Positions 37,364 to 47,129 of a stretch of DNA of 64,000 nt are shown here, in pieces. The translations under genes were made by a program, and so were the position numbers. The stretch lies in the NCBI GenBank assembly GCA_963754645.1, contig CAVWGP010000011.1, positions 1,240,001 through 1,304,000 of the forward strand, in the 5' to 3' direction. Under the pieces are notes generated by a model. It had not been told where the DNA came from. It made no database searches and worked only from the letters and a program-made list of their open reading frames with translations. The DNA comes from CAVWGP01 sp963754645 (GTDB taxonomy: Bacteria > Pseudomonadota > Alphaproteobacteria > Bin65). The first letter of the stretch is position 1. Each line of letters opens with the position of its first letter.

Positions 37364-38193
37364 TCAATGCTGCCGCCGTTCGGCGGCGTCGAAGGCGTCC
37401 ATCATGCGCCGATGCCGCGCCTCGATCCAGGCGCGCGTTTCGGGATGGGTGAAGATGAAAAATTCGCCGTCGCGAATCGCATCGACGACGCGCCGTCCGA
37501 CATCGTCCGGCGCCATGCCCTTTTTCAGAAGTTCGTGCATGAACTCGCCCTCGGGCTTGGCGAAGGCGCCGCCGAAGCGCGCCGGGCGGACGCGCGACGA
37601 GGCATAGATTTCCGTGTTCACCGCTTGAGGCGCCAGCACCGAAACGCCGATGCCGTGCGGCGCCAGATCCAGTTCCAGCGCTTCCGATAGCGCCACCACG
37701 GCGTATTTCGACGTGCCGTAAACGCCGCTGCGGAATCCCGGCGGATCTGGAAGCCGGCGATCGACGCGGTGTTGACGACGTGGCCGCCCTCGCCGTGCCG
37801 CTTGATGAGCGGAACGAAGGCCTGGATGAAGTTGATCGGGCCGTAGAGATTGACGCCGATCACCCAATCCCAATCGCGGTCCGTGGCCTCGTCCACCGCC
37901 GTTCCGGCGAAGGCGACGCCGGCGTTGTTGCAGAGGATATGCAGCTTGCCGAATTCGGCCTCGACCCGCCGCGCCGCGGCGCGCACGGCCTCGCGGTCCG
38001 AGACATCGAGTGCCAGGCCGATGGCGCGCACGCCGAGCGCTTCGATCTCGCGCCGCGCGGCTTCGAGCGGTTCGGCGCGAATGTCCGACAACGCTATGTG
38101 GGTCCCCGCCTTGGCGAGGGCGCGCGCGATGCCGAGGCCGATGCCCGAGGCGGCGCCGGTGACGAGGGCGAATTTGTCTTTCAGGTCTTTCAT
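37364..38193 (-). CDS. Short-chain dehydrogenase/reductase, one frameshift
   Basis: Reconstructed at 275 residues. The cofactor motif is FALVTGAASGIGLGIARALA, followed by LHILCNNAGVAFAGT and the catalytic YGTSK with Ser ahead of it (VVNTASIAGF). The frame shifts near 37742 between GFQIR and GFRSGVYGTSK by two bases, or one deletion. It would oxidise or reduce an alcohol with NAD(P). No strong ribosome site is seen at ATG 38193. Substrate unknown. Confidence 0.83.
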
Positions 38194-38353
38194 GTCTTGG
38201 ACATTTGCAGGTTGTTTGCGGCGCCGGCCGTCGTTGCGCGCGCGGCCCATCCTCCGCCGCGGCGATTGACAGCCGGAAAATGCCGACGATAGCGTGGCGC
38301 GCCGCCCGAGGTAAGACGACGCCTCGCCGGCTCGATCGCATGGGGACAAACGA

Positions 38354-39319
38354 ATGACGACGCTCATCATCGGCGCCGGCCTGATCGGCTCGCAGATCGC
38401 GCGCATCCTGGCCGAGCGCGGCGAAAAGCCGGTGCTCATGGACTATGCCGCGCAGCCCCAGGCGCTCGGCGAAATCGTCGATCTCGCGCGCGTGACCCTG
38501 ATCGAAGGCGATATCCTCAAGCCATTCTCGCTGATGAAAACGATCGCCGATCACGGGGTCAGCGCCATCGTCCACACGGCGGCCAATCCGATGCTCACGC
38601 TCGGCGCCCAGCGCGATCCCTATTCCGCCGTGCAGCTCAACATCATGGGCACGATGAACGTGCTCGAAGCGGCGCGCATCCGCGGCATCAAGCGCGTCGT
38701 CGTGTCGAGCTCGAACGTGCTCGGCCATTTCCTCGCCGGCGGCGACGGGCCGGGCTCCGGCGACAAGGGCGACGAGGAGGGCTTTCCGCGCCCGACGACG
38801 TTCTATGCCGCCAGCAAGCAGGCGGTCGAAAGCCTCGGGCTCAATTATGCGCGCTGGTGCGGGATCGAATTCGCCGGCATGCGCTACGGCGCCGTGTTCG
38901 GGCCGTGGAGCGGCCTTGGCGGCGGCGGTCCGAGCAACACGATGCGCGAAGCGCTGCGCCGCGCGCTCGCCGGCGAAGAGGCCGTGGTGCCCGCCGGGGC
39001 CATCGAATGGGTCTATTCCAAGGATGCGGCGATGGGCACGGTTTTGGCGCTCAAGGCCACGAGCCTCGGCTCCGGCATTTTCAATATCACCATGGGCTCG
39101 ATCACCAAGCCGGACGGCCTCGTCGCCGCGATCGAGGCGGTGGCGCCCGGCGCGCGCACGCGAATCGAGACGCCGAGCGCCACGGCGGTGTCGCTGCCCG
39201 ATATGAAAACCTTTTCCAATATCGGCCGCGCCAAGTCGATCCTCGGCTACGCGCCGGCCTTCGACATGGTGGCGGGCCTGCGCGACATGGCCGCGTGGAT
39301 GCGCCCCGGGAAGCGATAG
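38354..39319 (+). CDS. NAD-dependent epimerase/dehydratase (extended SDR)
   Basis: A 321-residue extended SDR. The Rossmann start is TLIIGAGLIGSQIARILAER and the catalytic YAASK follows the Ser-rich VVVSSSNVLGH. Members change sugar nucleotides or, in soil bacteria, reduce small ketones and hydroxy-acids. It is intact, unlike the neighbouring SDR, and starts a plus-strand run that continues into the Liv-type transporter. Confidence 0.85.
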   Translation: MTTLIIGAGLIGSQIARILAERGEKPVLMDYAAQPQALGEIVDLARVTLIEGDILKPFSLMKTIADHGVSAIVHTAANPMLTLGAQRDPYSAVQLNIMGTMNVLEAARIRGIKRVVVSSSNVLGHFLAGGDGPGSGDKGDEEGFPRPTTFYAASKQAVESLGLNYARWCGIEFAGMRYGAVFGPWSGLGGGGPSNTMREALRRALAGEEAVVPAGAIEWVYSKDAAMGTVLALKATSLGSGIFNITMGSITKPDGLVAAIEAVAPGARTRIETPSATAVSLPDMKTFSNIGRAKSILGYAPAFDMVAGLRDMAAWMRPGKR

Positions 39320-39393
39320 CGCGGGTTCCAACTCGCCTCGCGGTTTCGCTTCGCCTATAGTTGCGGCCATTCGACGCTTGAACGGAGAGAAGC

Positions 39394-40539
39394 ATGAAAC
39401 GCAGCACCGAGCGGTTCCTGACGACGCACACCGGCAGCCTGCCGCGGCCCGATGATTTGATCCGCATGATGTTCGCGAAGGAAGAGGGCGTGCCGGTCGA
39501 CCGCGCGGCGCTCGCCGCGCGCATCCGCTCCGCCGTGGCCGAAGCCGTCAAAAAACAGGCCGATGCCGGCGTCGATATCGTCAATGACGGCGAGCTCAGC
39601 AAGCCGAGCTATGCGACCTATATCAAGGACCGCCTCACCGGCTTCGGCGGCACGAGCCAGCCGCTCACCTATCAAGACCTCGTGGCATTTCCCGAGCTGG
39701 CCAAGAAAGTCTTCGGCGATCCGGGCCGCGCCCGGCGCAAGACGCCGGGCTGCAACGCGGCGATCAAGCTCGCCGATCCGGCGGCGGCCGAAGCCGATGC
39801 CGCCAATCTCAAAGCCGCGATCGGGGCCGTGAAAGCGGCGGAGGGATTCATGAGTGCGGCCTCGCCCGGCGTCATCGCCTTGTTCTTCCGCAACGATCAT
39901 TACCCCACGCGCGAGGCCTATGTGCAGGCGATCGCCGAGGCGATGCGGCACGAATACGAAACCGTGGTCAAGTCCGGCTTCGTGCTGCAGATCGATTGTC
40001 CCGATCTTGCCATGGGCCGGCATATTCAATTCGCCGATCTGAGCCTCGCCGATTTCCGCAAGCAGGCGCAGCTCAACATCGAAGCGCTCAATCACGCGCT
40101 GGCGAACGTGCCGTCGGACCGCGTGCGCCTGCATGTCTGCTGGGGCAATTACGAGGGGCCGCATCATTGCGACGTGCCGCTCGCCGACATCATCGACATC
40201 GCCTTCAAGGCCAAGGCCGACGGCATCTCCTTCGAAGCCGCCAATCCGCGCCACGCGCATGAATGGGCGATTTTCGAAACCGTGAAACTTCCGCCCGGCA
40301 AGGTGCTGATTCCCGGCGTGCTCGAATCCAAAACCAATTTCATCGAGCATCCCGAGCTTGTTGCGCAGCGCCTCGGGCGCTACGCCAAGCTGGTCGGGCG
40401 CGAGAACATGATCGCCGGATCGGATTGCGGCTACGGCACCTGGGTCGGCCAGGCGGCGGTCGATGCCGGCGTGGTCTGGGCCAAGATGGCGGCGATGGCC
40501 GAAGGCGCGCGGATCGCGTCGCGCCAATTCTGGCGCTGA
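39394..40539 (+). CDS. MetE C-terminal-like protein (cobalamin-independent methionine synthase family)
   Basis: A 381-residue single-domain UROD/MetE-type barrel. It lacks the long N-terminal half of true MetE and so is probably a related methyl- or thiol-transfer enzyme. Seen are THTGSLPRPDDLIRMMFAK at the N terminus, RLHVCWGNYEGPHHCDVPLA and, near the end, GSDCGYGTWVG, with Cys and His that suit zinc binding. It lies 74 bases after the epimerase and 27 before livH, so it is likely in the same transcript and acts on the imported compound. Confidence 0.83.
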   Translation: MKRSTERFLTTHTGSLPRPDDLIRMMFAKEEGVPVDRAALAARIRSAVAEAVKKQADAGVDIVNDGELSKPSYATYIKDRLTGFGGTSQPLTYQDLVAFPELAKKVFGDPGRARRKTPGCNAAIKLADPAAAEADAANLKAAIGAVKAAEGFMSAASPGVIALFFRNDHYPTREAYVQAIAEAMRHEYETVVKSGFVLQIDCPDLAMGRHIQFADLSLADFRKQAQLNIEALNHALANVPSDRVRLHVCWGNYEGPHHCDVPLADIIDIAFKAKADGISFEAANPRHAHEWAIFETVKLPPGKVLIPGVLESKTNFIEHPELVAQRLGRYAKLVGRENMIAGSDCGYGTWVGQAAVDAGVVWAKMAAMAEGARIASRQFWR

Positions 40540-40566
40540 CGGCGCGGCGGCGCGGCGGCGCCGGCG

Positions 40567-41451
40567 ATGGATCCGCAGCTCGCGCAAATTTTCCAGCTCG
40601 CGCTCAACGGCGCGTCGATCGGCTCGATCTACGCGCTGGTGGCCCTCGGCCTCGTCATGACCTACAAGGCGACCGAAGTGCTCAACTTCGCCCATGGCGA
40701 TCTCTTGATGGCGTCGGCCTTCATCGGCTGGAGCCTGATCGCCGTCGTCGGCCTGCCGTTTTGGCCGAGCGTCGTCGCGACGATGGCGATCGCCGCGAGC
40801 CTCGCCTATCTGATCGAAGCCCGCATCGTCCGCATCATCGCCGGTCAGCCGCAATTCGCCGGCGTCATGCTGACGATCGCGCTCGCCTTCATGATTCGCG
40901 GCCTGGTGAGCATGATCTTCGGGCCGACCTCGCGATCCTACGATACGCCCTGGACCGATCGGACGACGCATTTCGGCCCCGTCGTCGTCGCCGATCTCAA
41001 TCTCGCCATCGTCGCGGCGGCGCTCGCGGTCACGCTCCTGCTTTTTCTTTTTCTGCGCCATACGCCGCTCGGCATCGCGGTGCAGGCGAGCTCGCAGAAC
41101 CAGCTTGCCGCCTATCTCTGCGGCATCCGGGTCAAGCGCCTCAACTCGGTGGTGTGGGCGCTGGCCGGCGCGGTCGCGGCGTTGTGTGGGCTGCTGCTGG
41201 CGCCGATCGCCCAGGTCGATATCAACCTCTGGTTCGTCGTGCTGAAGGCGCTGGCGGCCGCGGTGCTGGGCGGCTTCGGCAGCGCGCCGGGCGCCATCGC
41301 CGGCGGCCTGCTGATCGGCCTGATCGAACAATTCTCCGGCGTCTATCTGCCCGATGGCGTCAAGGACATCGCCGCCTATCTCGTGCTCATCGCCGTTTTG
41401 ATTCTGCGGCCGCGCGGAATCCTCGGCGAAGCGCACGGCCGCCGCGTCTGA
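40567..41451 (+). CDS. livH: Branched-chain amino acid ABC permease LivH
   Basis: A 294-residue membrane protein with about eight helices. LNGASIGSIYALVALGLVMT and YKATEVLNFAHGDLLMASAF are the LivH hallmarks, and the C terminus gives AAAVLGGFGSAPGAIAGGLL. First of four transporter genes in the usual order H-M-G-F. Liv-type systems in this group also import aromatic acids, amides and urea, so the ligand is open. Confidence 0.92.
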   Translation: MDPQLAQIFQLALNGASIGSIYALVALGLVMTYKATEVLNFAHGDLLMASAFIGWSLIAVVGLPFWPSVVATMAIAASLAYLIEARIVRIIAGQPQFAGVMLTIALAFMIRGLVSMIFGPTSRSYDTPWTDRTTHFGPVVVADLNLAIVAAALAVTLLLFLFLRHTPLGIAVQASSQNQLAAYLCGIRVKRLNSVVWALAGAVAALCGLLLAPIAQVDINLWFVVLKALAAAVLGGFGSAPGAIAGGLLIGLIEQFSGVYLPDGVKDIAAYLVLIAVLILRPRGILGEAHGRRV

Positions 41452-41461
41452 CCGGCGCGCG

Positions 41462-42538
41462 ATGCGCTTTCACTACGACACGAGCTATCGCGATGCCCAG
41501 CGCCTGCTGCGTTACCGCGCCGATTGGCTCGCCTATGGCGCGTTGCTCGCCGTCCTGGCCGCGGCGCCCTGGCTGCTGCCGAATTACTATGTCGGCGAGG
41601 TGACCTATCTGTTCATCGTCAGCATCGCGAGCCTCGGGCTCATGGTGCTTACCGGCTATACCGGCCAAGTATCGCTCGGCCACGCCGCGTTTCTCGCGAT
41701 TGGCGCCTATGCCGAGGCTTGGCTGCTCGGCCGCGGCGTGCCGTTTCCCGCGGCGATCCTGGCCGCCGGCGCGCTCGCCGGCGCCGTCGGATTCGCCATC
41801 GGCCTGCCGGCGATCCGCGTTTCGGGCCTCTATCTCGCCATGGTCACGCTCGCTTTCGCCATCGTGATCGAGCACGCCATCGGGCGCTGGAAAACCGTCA
41901 CCGGCGGCCATTCCGGCCTCGACGTGCCGGCGCCGACCGCCGCCGGCTTCGATCTCGGCGCGCAGCCGCGCTTTTATTTTCTCTGCCTCGCGATCCTGCT
42001 GGCGCTGTTGTTGGCGCTGATCAATCTCATGCGCGGCAAGATCGGCCGCGCCTTTGTCGGCCTGCGCGATTCGGAGGCCGCCGCTTACGGTCTTGGCATC
42101 TGGGTTCCCGGCTACAAGGTGCTCGCCTTCGTCATCTCGGCCGCCGTGACCGGCGTCGCCGGCGCCTTGCTCGCCCATCGCGTGCAATATCTCACGCCAG
42201 ACGGCTTCGGCCTCATTCTCTCGCTCGAACTCGTGCTCATGGTCGTCATCGGCGGGCTCGGCTCGCTGCGCGGCGCGATTTTCGGCGCCGTGCTCATCGG
42301 CCTGCTGCCGACGCTGATCTCGAAGCTCAAACCGCTGCTGCCGCAAAGCGTCGCCGGGCAGTTCGGGCTTGAAATCTTCATGTTCGGTCTCATTCTGGCG
42401 GTCTTCGTCCTGTTCGAGCCGGCCGGCCTCAACGGACGCTGGCTCAAGCTCAAAAATCTCGCCGAAAGTTTTCCGCTCTATCGCCGCGCCACATTCCGGC
42501 GCGGGCGAACCTATATGCGCTCGGAGCGCCACCGGTGA
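41462..42538 (+). CDS. livM: Branched-chain amino acid ABC permease LivM
   Basis: A 358-residue membrane protein. The core features are SIASLGLMVLTGYTGQVSLG, LGHAAFLAIGAYAEAWLLGR and VVIGGLGSLRGAIFGAVLIG, standard for LivM. It begins 11 bases after livH and its stop overlaps the GTG start of livG. It forms the translocation pore with LivH. Confidence 0.92.
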   Translation: MRFHYDTSYRDAQRLLRYRADWLAYGALLAVLAAAPWLLPNYYVGEVTYLFIVSIASLGLMVLTGYTGQVSLGHAAFLAIGAYAEAWLLGRGVPFPAAILAAGALAGAVGFAIGLPAIRVSGLYLAMVTLAFAIVIEHAIGRWKTVTGGHSGLDVPAPTAAGFDLGAQPRFYFLCLAILLALLLALINLMRGKIGRAFVGLRDSEAAAYGLGIWVPGYKVLAFVISAAVTGVAGALLAHRVQYLTPDGFGLILSLELVLMVVIGGLGSLRGAIFGAVLIGLLPTLISKLKPLLPQSVAGQFGLEIFMFGLILAVFVLFEPAGLNGRWLKLKNLAESFPLYRRATFRRGRTYMRSERHR

Positions 42539-43293
42539 GCTTCTTCGCGGTCGAGAAACTTTCGCTCAGCTTCGGCGGCGTGCGCGCGATCCGCGATTTG
42601 AGCTTTTCGGTCGAGGCGGGCGAGGTCTTCGCCATCATCGGGCCGAACGGCGCCGGTAAAACCTCGGTCCTCAACGTCATCACCCGCGTCTTCGATCCCG
42701 ATGCCGGGCGGATCGTTTTCCGCGGCGCGGACATCACCGCCACGAAGCGGCACCGCATCGTGCGCCACCGCATCGCGCGCACCTTCCAGAACATCGAATT
42801 GTTCGAAGGCGCCACCGTGATTCAGAATCTCCTGCTCGGGCGCCATCGCTTTCCGCATGGCGGCATCGCGGCGCAAGTGCTGTGGACGCACGCGGTGCGC
42901 CGGGCCGAGGCGGAGTCGCGCGCCCGGGTCGAGGACATCATCGACCGGCTCGATCTGGCGCCGTACCGCAATAGCGCGGTCGCCGGCCTGCCCTATGGCG
43001 TGCGCAAGGTCGTCGAGTTGGCGCGCGCGCTGGCAACCGAGCCCGAACTGCTGCTGCTCGACGAGCCCGCCTCCGGCCTCAATCCCGAGGAGACGCGCGA
43101 TCTCGCCTTCTGGATCGACGATATTCGCGGCGATCTCGGCGTCACGGTCATCATGGTCGAGCACGACATGTCGCTGGTCGCCGAAGCCGCCGACCGGGTG
43201 TTGTGCATGAACATGGGCGAGTCGCTCGCGCTCGGCACGCCCGCCGAGGTGCAAGCGAACGAAGGCGTTATCGCCGCCTATATCGGAACATGA
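42535..43293 (+). CDS. livG: Branched-chain amino acid ABC ATPase LivG
   Basis: A 252-residue ATPase. Walker A is GPNGAGKTS (about residues 36-44), with TFQNIELFEGATVIQNLLLG around the Q-loop and LLLLDEPASGLNPEETRDLA at Walker B. LIV-family signature LPYGVRKVVELARALA replaces the common LSGGQ. GTG at 42535 overlaps the livM stop, and the stop overlaps the livF start. Confidence 0.92.
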   Translation: MSFFAVEKLSLSFGGVRAIRDLSFSVEAGEVFAIIGPNGAGKTSVLNVITRVFDPDAGRIVFRGADITATKRHRIVRHRIARTFQNIELFEGATVIQNLLLGRHRFPHGGIAAQVLWTHAVRRAEAESRARVEDIIDRLDLAPYRNSAVAGLPYGVRKVVELARALATEPELLLLDEPASGLNPEETRDLAFWIDDIRGDLGVTVIMVEHDMSLVAEAADRVLCMNMGESLALGTPAEVQANEGVIAAYIGT

Positions 43294-44066
43294 CCGCGCC
43301 CTTGCTCAAGGTCCGCAATCTCGAGGCCTGGTACGGCCCGGTCAACGCCATCAAGGGCGTCAGCCTCGAAGTGGCCGAAGGCGCCATCGTGACCGTGCTC
43401 GGCGCCAATGGCGCGGGCAAGTCGACGCTGCTCAAAACCATCGCCGGCGTGATCGAACCGTTCAAGGGCGCCGTCGAATTCGCCGGCGAAGCGATTTACC
43501 GGCTCGATCCCGATGCAGTGGCGCGGCGCGGCGTCGTGCTCGTGCCGGAGGGGCGGCAGGTGTTCCCGTTCCTGTCCGTGCGCGAGAATCTCATGATGGG
43601 CGCATTCGCGCGGCGCAACGGCGGCACCAAGCAGCGCGATCTCGATCGCGTGCTGGCCTGGTTCCCGCGTCTCGCCGAGCGCGGGCGGCAGCAGGCCGGG
43701 TTGCTGTCGGGCGGCGAGCAGCAGATGCTCGCCATCGGGCGCGCTTTCATGTCCGAGCCGCGCCTGTTGCTGCTCGACGAGCCGTCGCTGGGCTTGTCGC
43801 CGATCCTGACGATCGAGATTTTCCGCATCGTCACGCGCATCAACGAGGAAGCGGGCACGACCATCCTCGTCGTCGAGCAAAACGCCGCCATCGCGCTCAA
43901 GACGGCGGGGCACGGTTACATCATGGAGTTGGGGCGCATCGTCGCCGACGGCGCGACGCACGACCTGATGCGGAAACAGGACGTGAAGGAGTTCTATCTC
44001 GGCGCCGCCGGCGCCAAGACCGAGGGCCGCAAGCCGCGCTGGAAACGGCGCAAAACCTGGCGCTGA
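43290..44066 (+). CDS. livF: Branched-chain amino acid ABC ATPase LivF
   Basis: A 258-residue ATPase. It has GANGAGKST, VLVPEGRQVFPFLSVRENLM, LLSGGEQQMLAIGRAFMSEP and LLLLDEPSLGLSP in order, all typical of LivF. ATG at 43290 lies in an ATGA overlap with the livG stop; longer frames upstream are shadows. It ends four bases before the acyl-CoA synthetase gene. Confidence 0.93.
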   Translation: MTAPLLKVRNLEAWYGPVNAIKGVSLEVAEGAIVTVLGANGAGKSTLLKTIAGVIEPFKGAVEFAGEAIYRLDPDAVARRGVVLVPEGRQVFPFLSVRENLMMGAFARRNGGTKQRDLDRVLAWFPRLAERGRQQAGLLSGGEQQMLAIGRAFMSEPRLLLLDEPSLGLSPILTIEIFRIVTRINEEAGTTILVVEQNAAIALKTAGHGYIMELGRIVADGATHDLMRKQDVKEFYLGAAGAKTEGRKPRWKRRKTWR

Positions 44067-44069
44067 CGA

Positions 44070-45908
44070 ATGAACGCCCTGCCGCCGGTGACGGTCCTCG
44101 GCCACGATACGCCGCTGAAGCTGTTCCGCGCGCGCTGCCGCGAATGGCACGGCGCGCCGGCCCTGCGCCGCAAGCAGAAAGGCATTTGGGTTTCGGTGAG
44201 CTGGGACGAATACTACGCCAATGTGCGCGCGATCGGACTCGCGCTCGCCGATGCCGGTTGCGTGCCGGGCGATGTCGTCACCGTGCTGGCGGAAAACCGG
44301 CCGGAATGGCTCTATGCCGATCTCGGCGCCCAGGCGATGGGCATGATCGGCAACGGCATCTACCCGACATCGTCGCCCGAGCAGGTCGACTATGTCCTGG
44401 CGAATTCGGGAACCAAGATTTTGTTCGTCGAGGACGACGAGCAGCTCGATAAGGTTCTCGCCGTGCGCGACCGTTGCCCGAATTTGCAACGCATCGTCGT
44501 GATGGACCTCGCGGGATTGCGGAGCTTCCGCGATCCGGCGGTCATGTCCTTCGCCGATCTGATTGCGCGCGGGCACGAGCTCGCCAAGGCGCGGGCCGGC
44601 GATTTCGAGCGCGCGATCGACCAAGGCCGCGCCGAAAGCGTCGCCTTCCTGGTTTACACCTCCGGCACCACCGGTCCGCCCAAAGGGGCGATGATCGCCA
44701 ACCGGAACCTGATGTTCCAGATCGCCTCGGCGCCGCAATATCTCAGCATCGCGAAAGGCGACAAGACGCTGTCTTTCCTCCCGCTCTGCCACATCGCCGA
44801 GCGCATGAGCACGGCGTTCAATCCGCTCGCCATCGGCCAAACCGTGCATTTTCCCGAGAACGCGGGCACCGTCTTCAACGATATGCGCGAGGTCGCGCCG
44901 CATCTCCTGTTCGGCCCGCCGCGCTTCTGGGAAAAGCTCCATGCGCAGATCGAGTTGTTCATCCAGGACGCGATCTTGCCGGCGCGGCGGCTCTACGCCT
45001 GGGCCTTCGCCGAGGGCAGGGCGTTGGCCGAGGCACGGCTTGCGGGCCGGCCGATTTCGCGGCTACGCGCCTGGCGCTTCCGAATTCTGCGGCTGCTGGC
45101 GCTGTCGAACGTGCGCAAGTTTCTCGGCCTGCAGAACGTGAAATGCGCGCTCACCGGCGCCGCGCCGGTGCCGCCCGATCTGCTCAAATGGTACATGGCG
45201 ATCGGCATCGATCTTCTCGAAGCCTTCGGCATGACCGAAACCGCCGGCTTCTGCACCGCGACGCCGCCCGAGCGCATCAAAATCGGCTATGCCGGCATCC
45301 GCGCCAGGGACACCGAGATCGCGCTCGGCGCCGACGGCGAAATCCTGGTGCGCGGCGCCAATGTGTTCGCCGGCTATTGGAACCTGCCGGAGAAAACCGC
45401 CGAGTCGATCGACGCCGAAGGCTGGCTCCATACCGGCGATTGCGGCGAGATCGACGCGGACGGCTACCTCAAGATCACGGATCGCATCAAGGACATCATC
45501 ATCACCTCGGGCGGCAAAAATGTCGGTCCGAGCGCCATCGAAAATCTGCTCAAGTTCAGTCCCTATATTTCCGACGCCGTCGTCATCGGCGACGGGCGGA
45601 AATATCTGACCTGCCTCGTCATGCTCGATCAGGACAATGTCGCGAAATACGCCCAGGACCGGCAGGTGCCGTTCACCGATTTCCAAAGCCTGGCGCGCAC
45701 CGCCGAGGTGCAGGGCTTGATCCGCGAATCCGTCGAAGCCGCCAACGCCAAGCTGGCGCGCGTCGAGCAGATAAAGGACTTCCGCATCATCGAGCAATTG
45801 CTGACGGCCGAGGACGAGGAACTGACGCCCACAATGAAGCTCAAGCGCAAGGTCGTCGCCCGGCGCTATGCCCCGCTCATCGAATCGATGTATGCTGGCG
45901 GCCCGTAA
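44070..45908 (+). CDS. Long-chain-type acyl-CoA synthetase (AMP-forming)
   Basis: A 612-residue adenylate-forming enzyme. The AMP-binding motif YTSGTTGPPKG is at about residues 196-206, and the hinge region is DGYLKITDRIKDIIITSGGK. It would activate a fatty or aromatic acid to the CoA ester. Its place directly between livF and the Liv binding protein suggests that the imported compound is an acid that is first activated by this enzyme. Confidence 0.9.
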   Translation: MNALPPVTVLGHDTPLKLFRARCREWHGAPALRRKQKGIWVSVSWDEYYANVRAIGLALADAGCVPGDVVTVLAENRPEWLYADLGAQAMGMIGNGIYPTSSPEQVDYVLANSGTKILFVEDDEQLDKVLAVRDRCPNLQRIVVMDLAGLRSFRDPAVMSFADLIARGHELAKARAGDFERAIDQGRAESVAFLVYTSGTTGPPKGAMIANRNLMFQIASAPQYLSIAKGDKTLSFLPLCHIAERMSTAFNPLAIGQTVHFPENAGTVFNDMREVAPHLLFGPPRFWEKLHAQIELFIQDAILPARRLYAWAFAEGRALAEARLAGRPISRLRAWRFRILRLLALSNVRKFLGLQNVKCALTGAAPVPPDLLKWYMAIGIDLLEAFGMTETAGFCTATPPERIKIGYAGIRARDTEIALGADGEILVRGANVFAGYWNLPEKTAESIDAEGWLHTGDCGEIDADGYLKITDRIKDIIITSGGKNVGPSAIENLLKFSPYISDAVVIGDGRKYLTCLVMLDQDNVAKYAQDRQVPFTDFQSLARTAEVQGLIRESVEAANAKLARVEQIKDFRIIEQLLTAEDEELTPTMKLKRKVVARRYAPLIESMYAGGP

Positions 45909-45938
45909 CCGGCAACGCCAATCCTGGGAGAGAGCGAC

Positions 45939-47106
45939 ATGACGAGACTGACATTTACGATCCTCGCGGCGATGGCGCTGCACGGCAGCCGGCGCCATGG
46001 CGGCGGTGGGCGACAAGGAATTGGTGCTCGGCACGCACATGGACCTTTCCGGTCCGGTGGCGGCGGGCATGCCGCAGCTCCGCAATGGCATGCAGATGCG
46101 CTTCGACGAAGCCAACGAAGCCGGCGGTGTGCATGGCCGCAAAATCAAGCTCATCGTCGAGGACAATGGCAGCCAGCCGCAGCTCGCGGTGCGCGCCGCG
46201 GACAAGCTGATCAAGAACGACGAGGTCTTCGCCATCGTCAATCCCTTCGGCTCCGGGCCGAACGCCGCCGTGGTCAAGCGCGCGGCCGATGCCAAGGTGG
46301 TATATTTCTCGCCCTGGGGCGCCTCGGCCATCCTGCGCAAGGTTTCCGGCAACAGCCCCTATTTGTTTACCACAACGCCGAATTACGACACGACGGTCGG
46401 GCCGGCGCTGGTCTGGATGATCGATCAATTCAAGGCAACGAAGATCGGTTTCATCTATCAGGAAGGGCCGTTCGGCGAGCTGGTGCGCGAGGGCGTCAAC
46501 GTGGCGCTGGCCGCCAAGGGCATGAAGCTCGCCGCCGAGGCCGGCTACAAGGCGGGCGATCTCGATTTCTCCTCGCAAGTCGCGCGCATGAAGGCCGCGG
46601 GCGTCGAAATCATCATGGCGGCGACGATCACGCGCGAAACCGTCGGCGTGATGAACGAAGTCAAAAAAATCGGCTGGAACGACGTGAAGGTTCTAACCGC
46701 GGCGCCGGGCCGCACCGGCATCGTCGTGCTGCTGGGTAAAGCCGCGGTCGAAGGCCTCTATGGCGTGGGCGGCTGGCGCATCTTCGCCCCGGGCAGCGAA
46801 TCCGCCGATACGAAAGCGTGGATGGCGAGCTACAAGAAGCGCTTCAACCTCGACGCCGACGAGAACGCCATGCTGTCCTATGCCTTCACCGATTGGTTCG
46901 TGAAAGGCCTGGATGCGGCCGGGCGCGATCTCACGCCCGAGAAGATGGTGCAAGCGCTGCAAGGCCTGCGGCACAGCAATCCGATCTATTACGACGCCAA
47001 GCGCTTCAAGGACGGCCACATCGATCCCGAAACGACCCAGATCGAGCAGGTGAAGAACGGCGTATGGACGGCGGTAAGCCCGGCGCTGGCGCCGCTGAAG
47101 AAATAG
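45939..47106 (+). CDS. Liv-type ABC substrate-binding protein (peripla_BP_6), one frameshift
   Basis: Reconstructed at 388 residues with a signal peptide MTRLTFTILAAMALT then AAGAMAAVG. The body reads LGTHMDLSGPVAAGMPQLRN, then IKLIVEDNGSQPQLAVRAAD and later IYQEGPFGELVREGVNVALA, which fit the leucine-binding fold. The frame shifts near 45980 inside the leader, equal to one extra C. ATG at 45939 has a GGGAGAGA site. Likely the ligand receptor of the livHMGF system just upstream. Confidence 0.88.
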
Positions 47107-47129
47107 CATTGGCGCTGTTGGGGCGGGGC

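Noticed and set aside
37618..38439. Extended N terminus of the SDR upstream of 38193
   Set aside because: The upstream residues are low-complexity and the Rossmann strand begins properly a few residues after the chosen Met.
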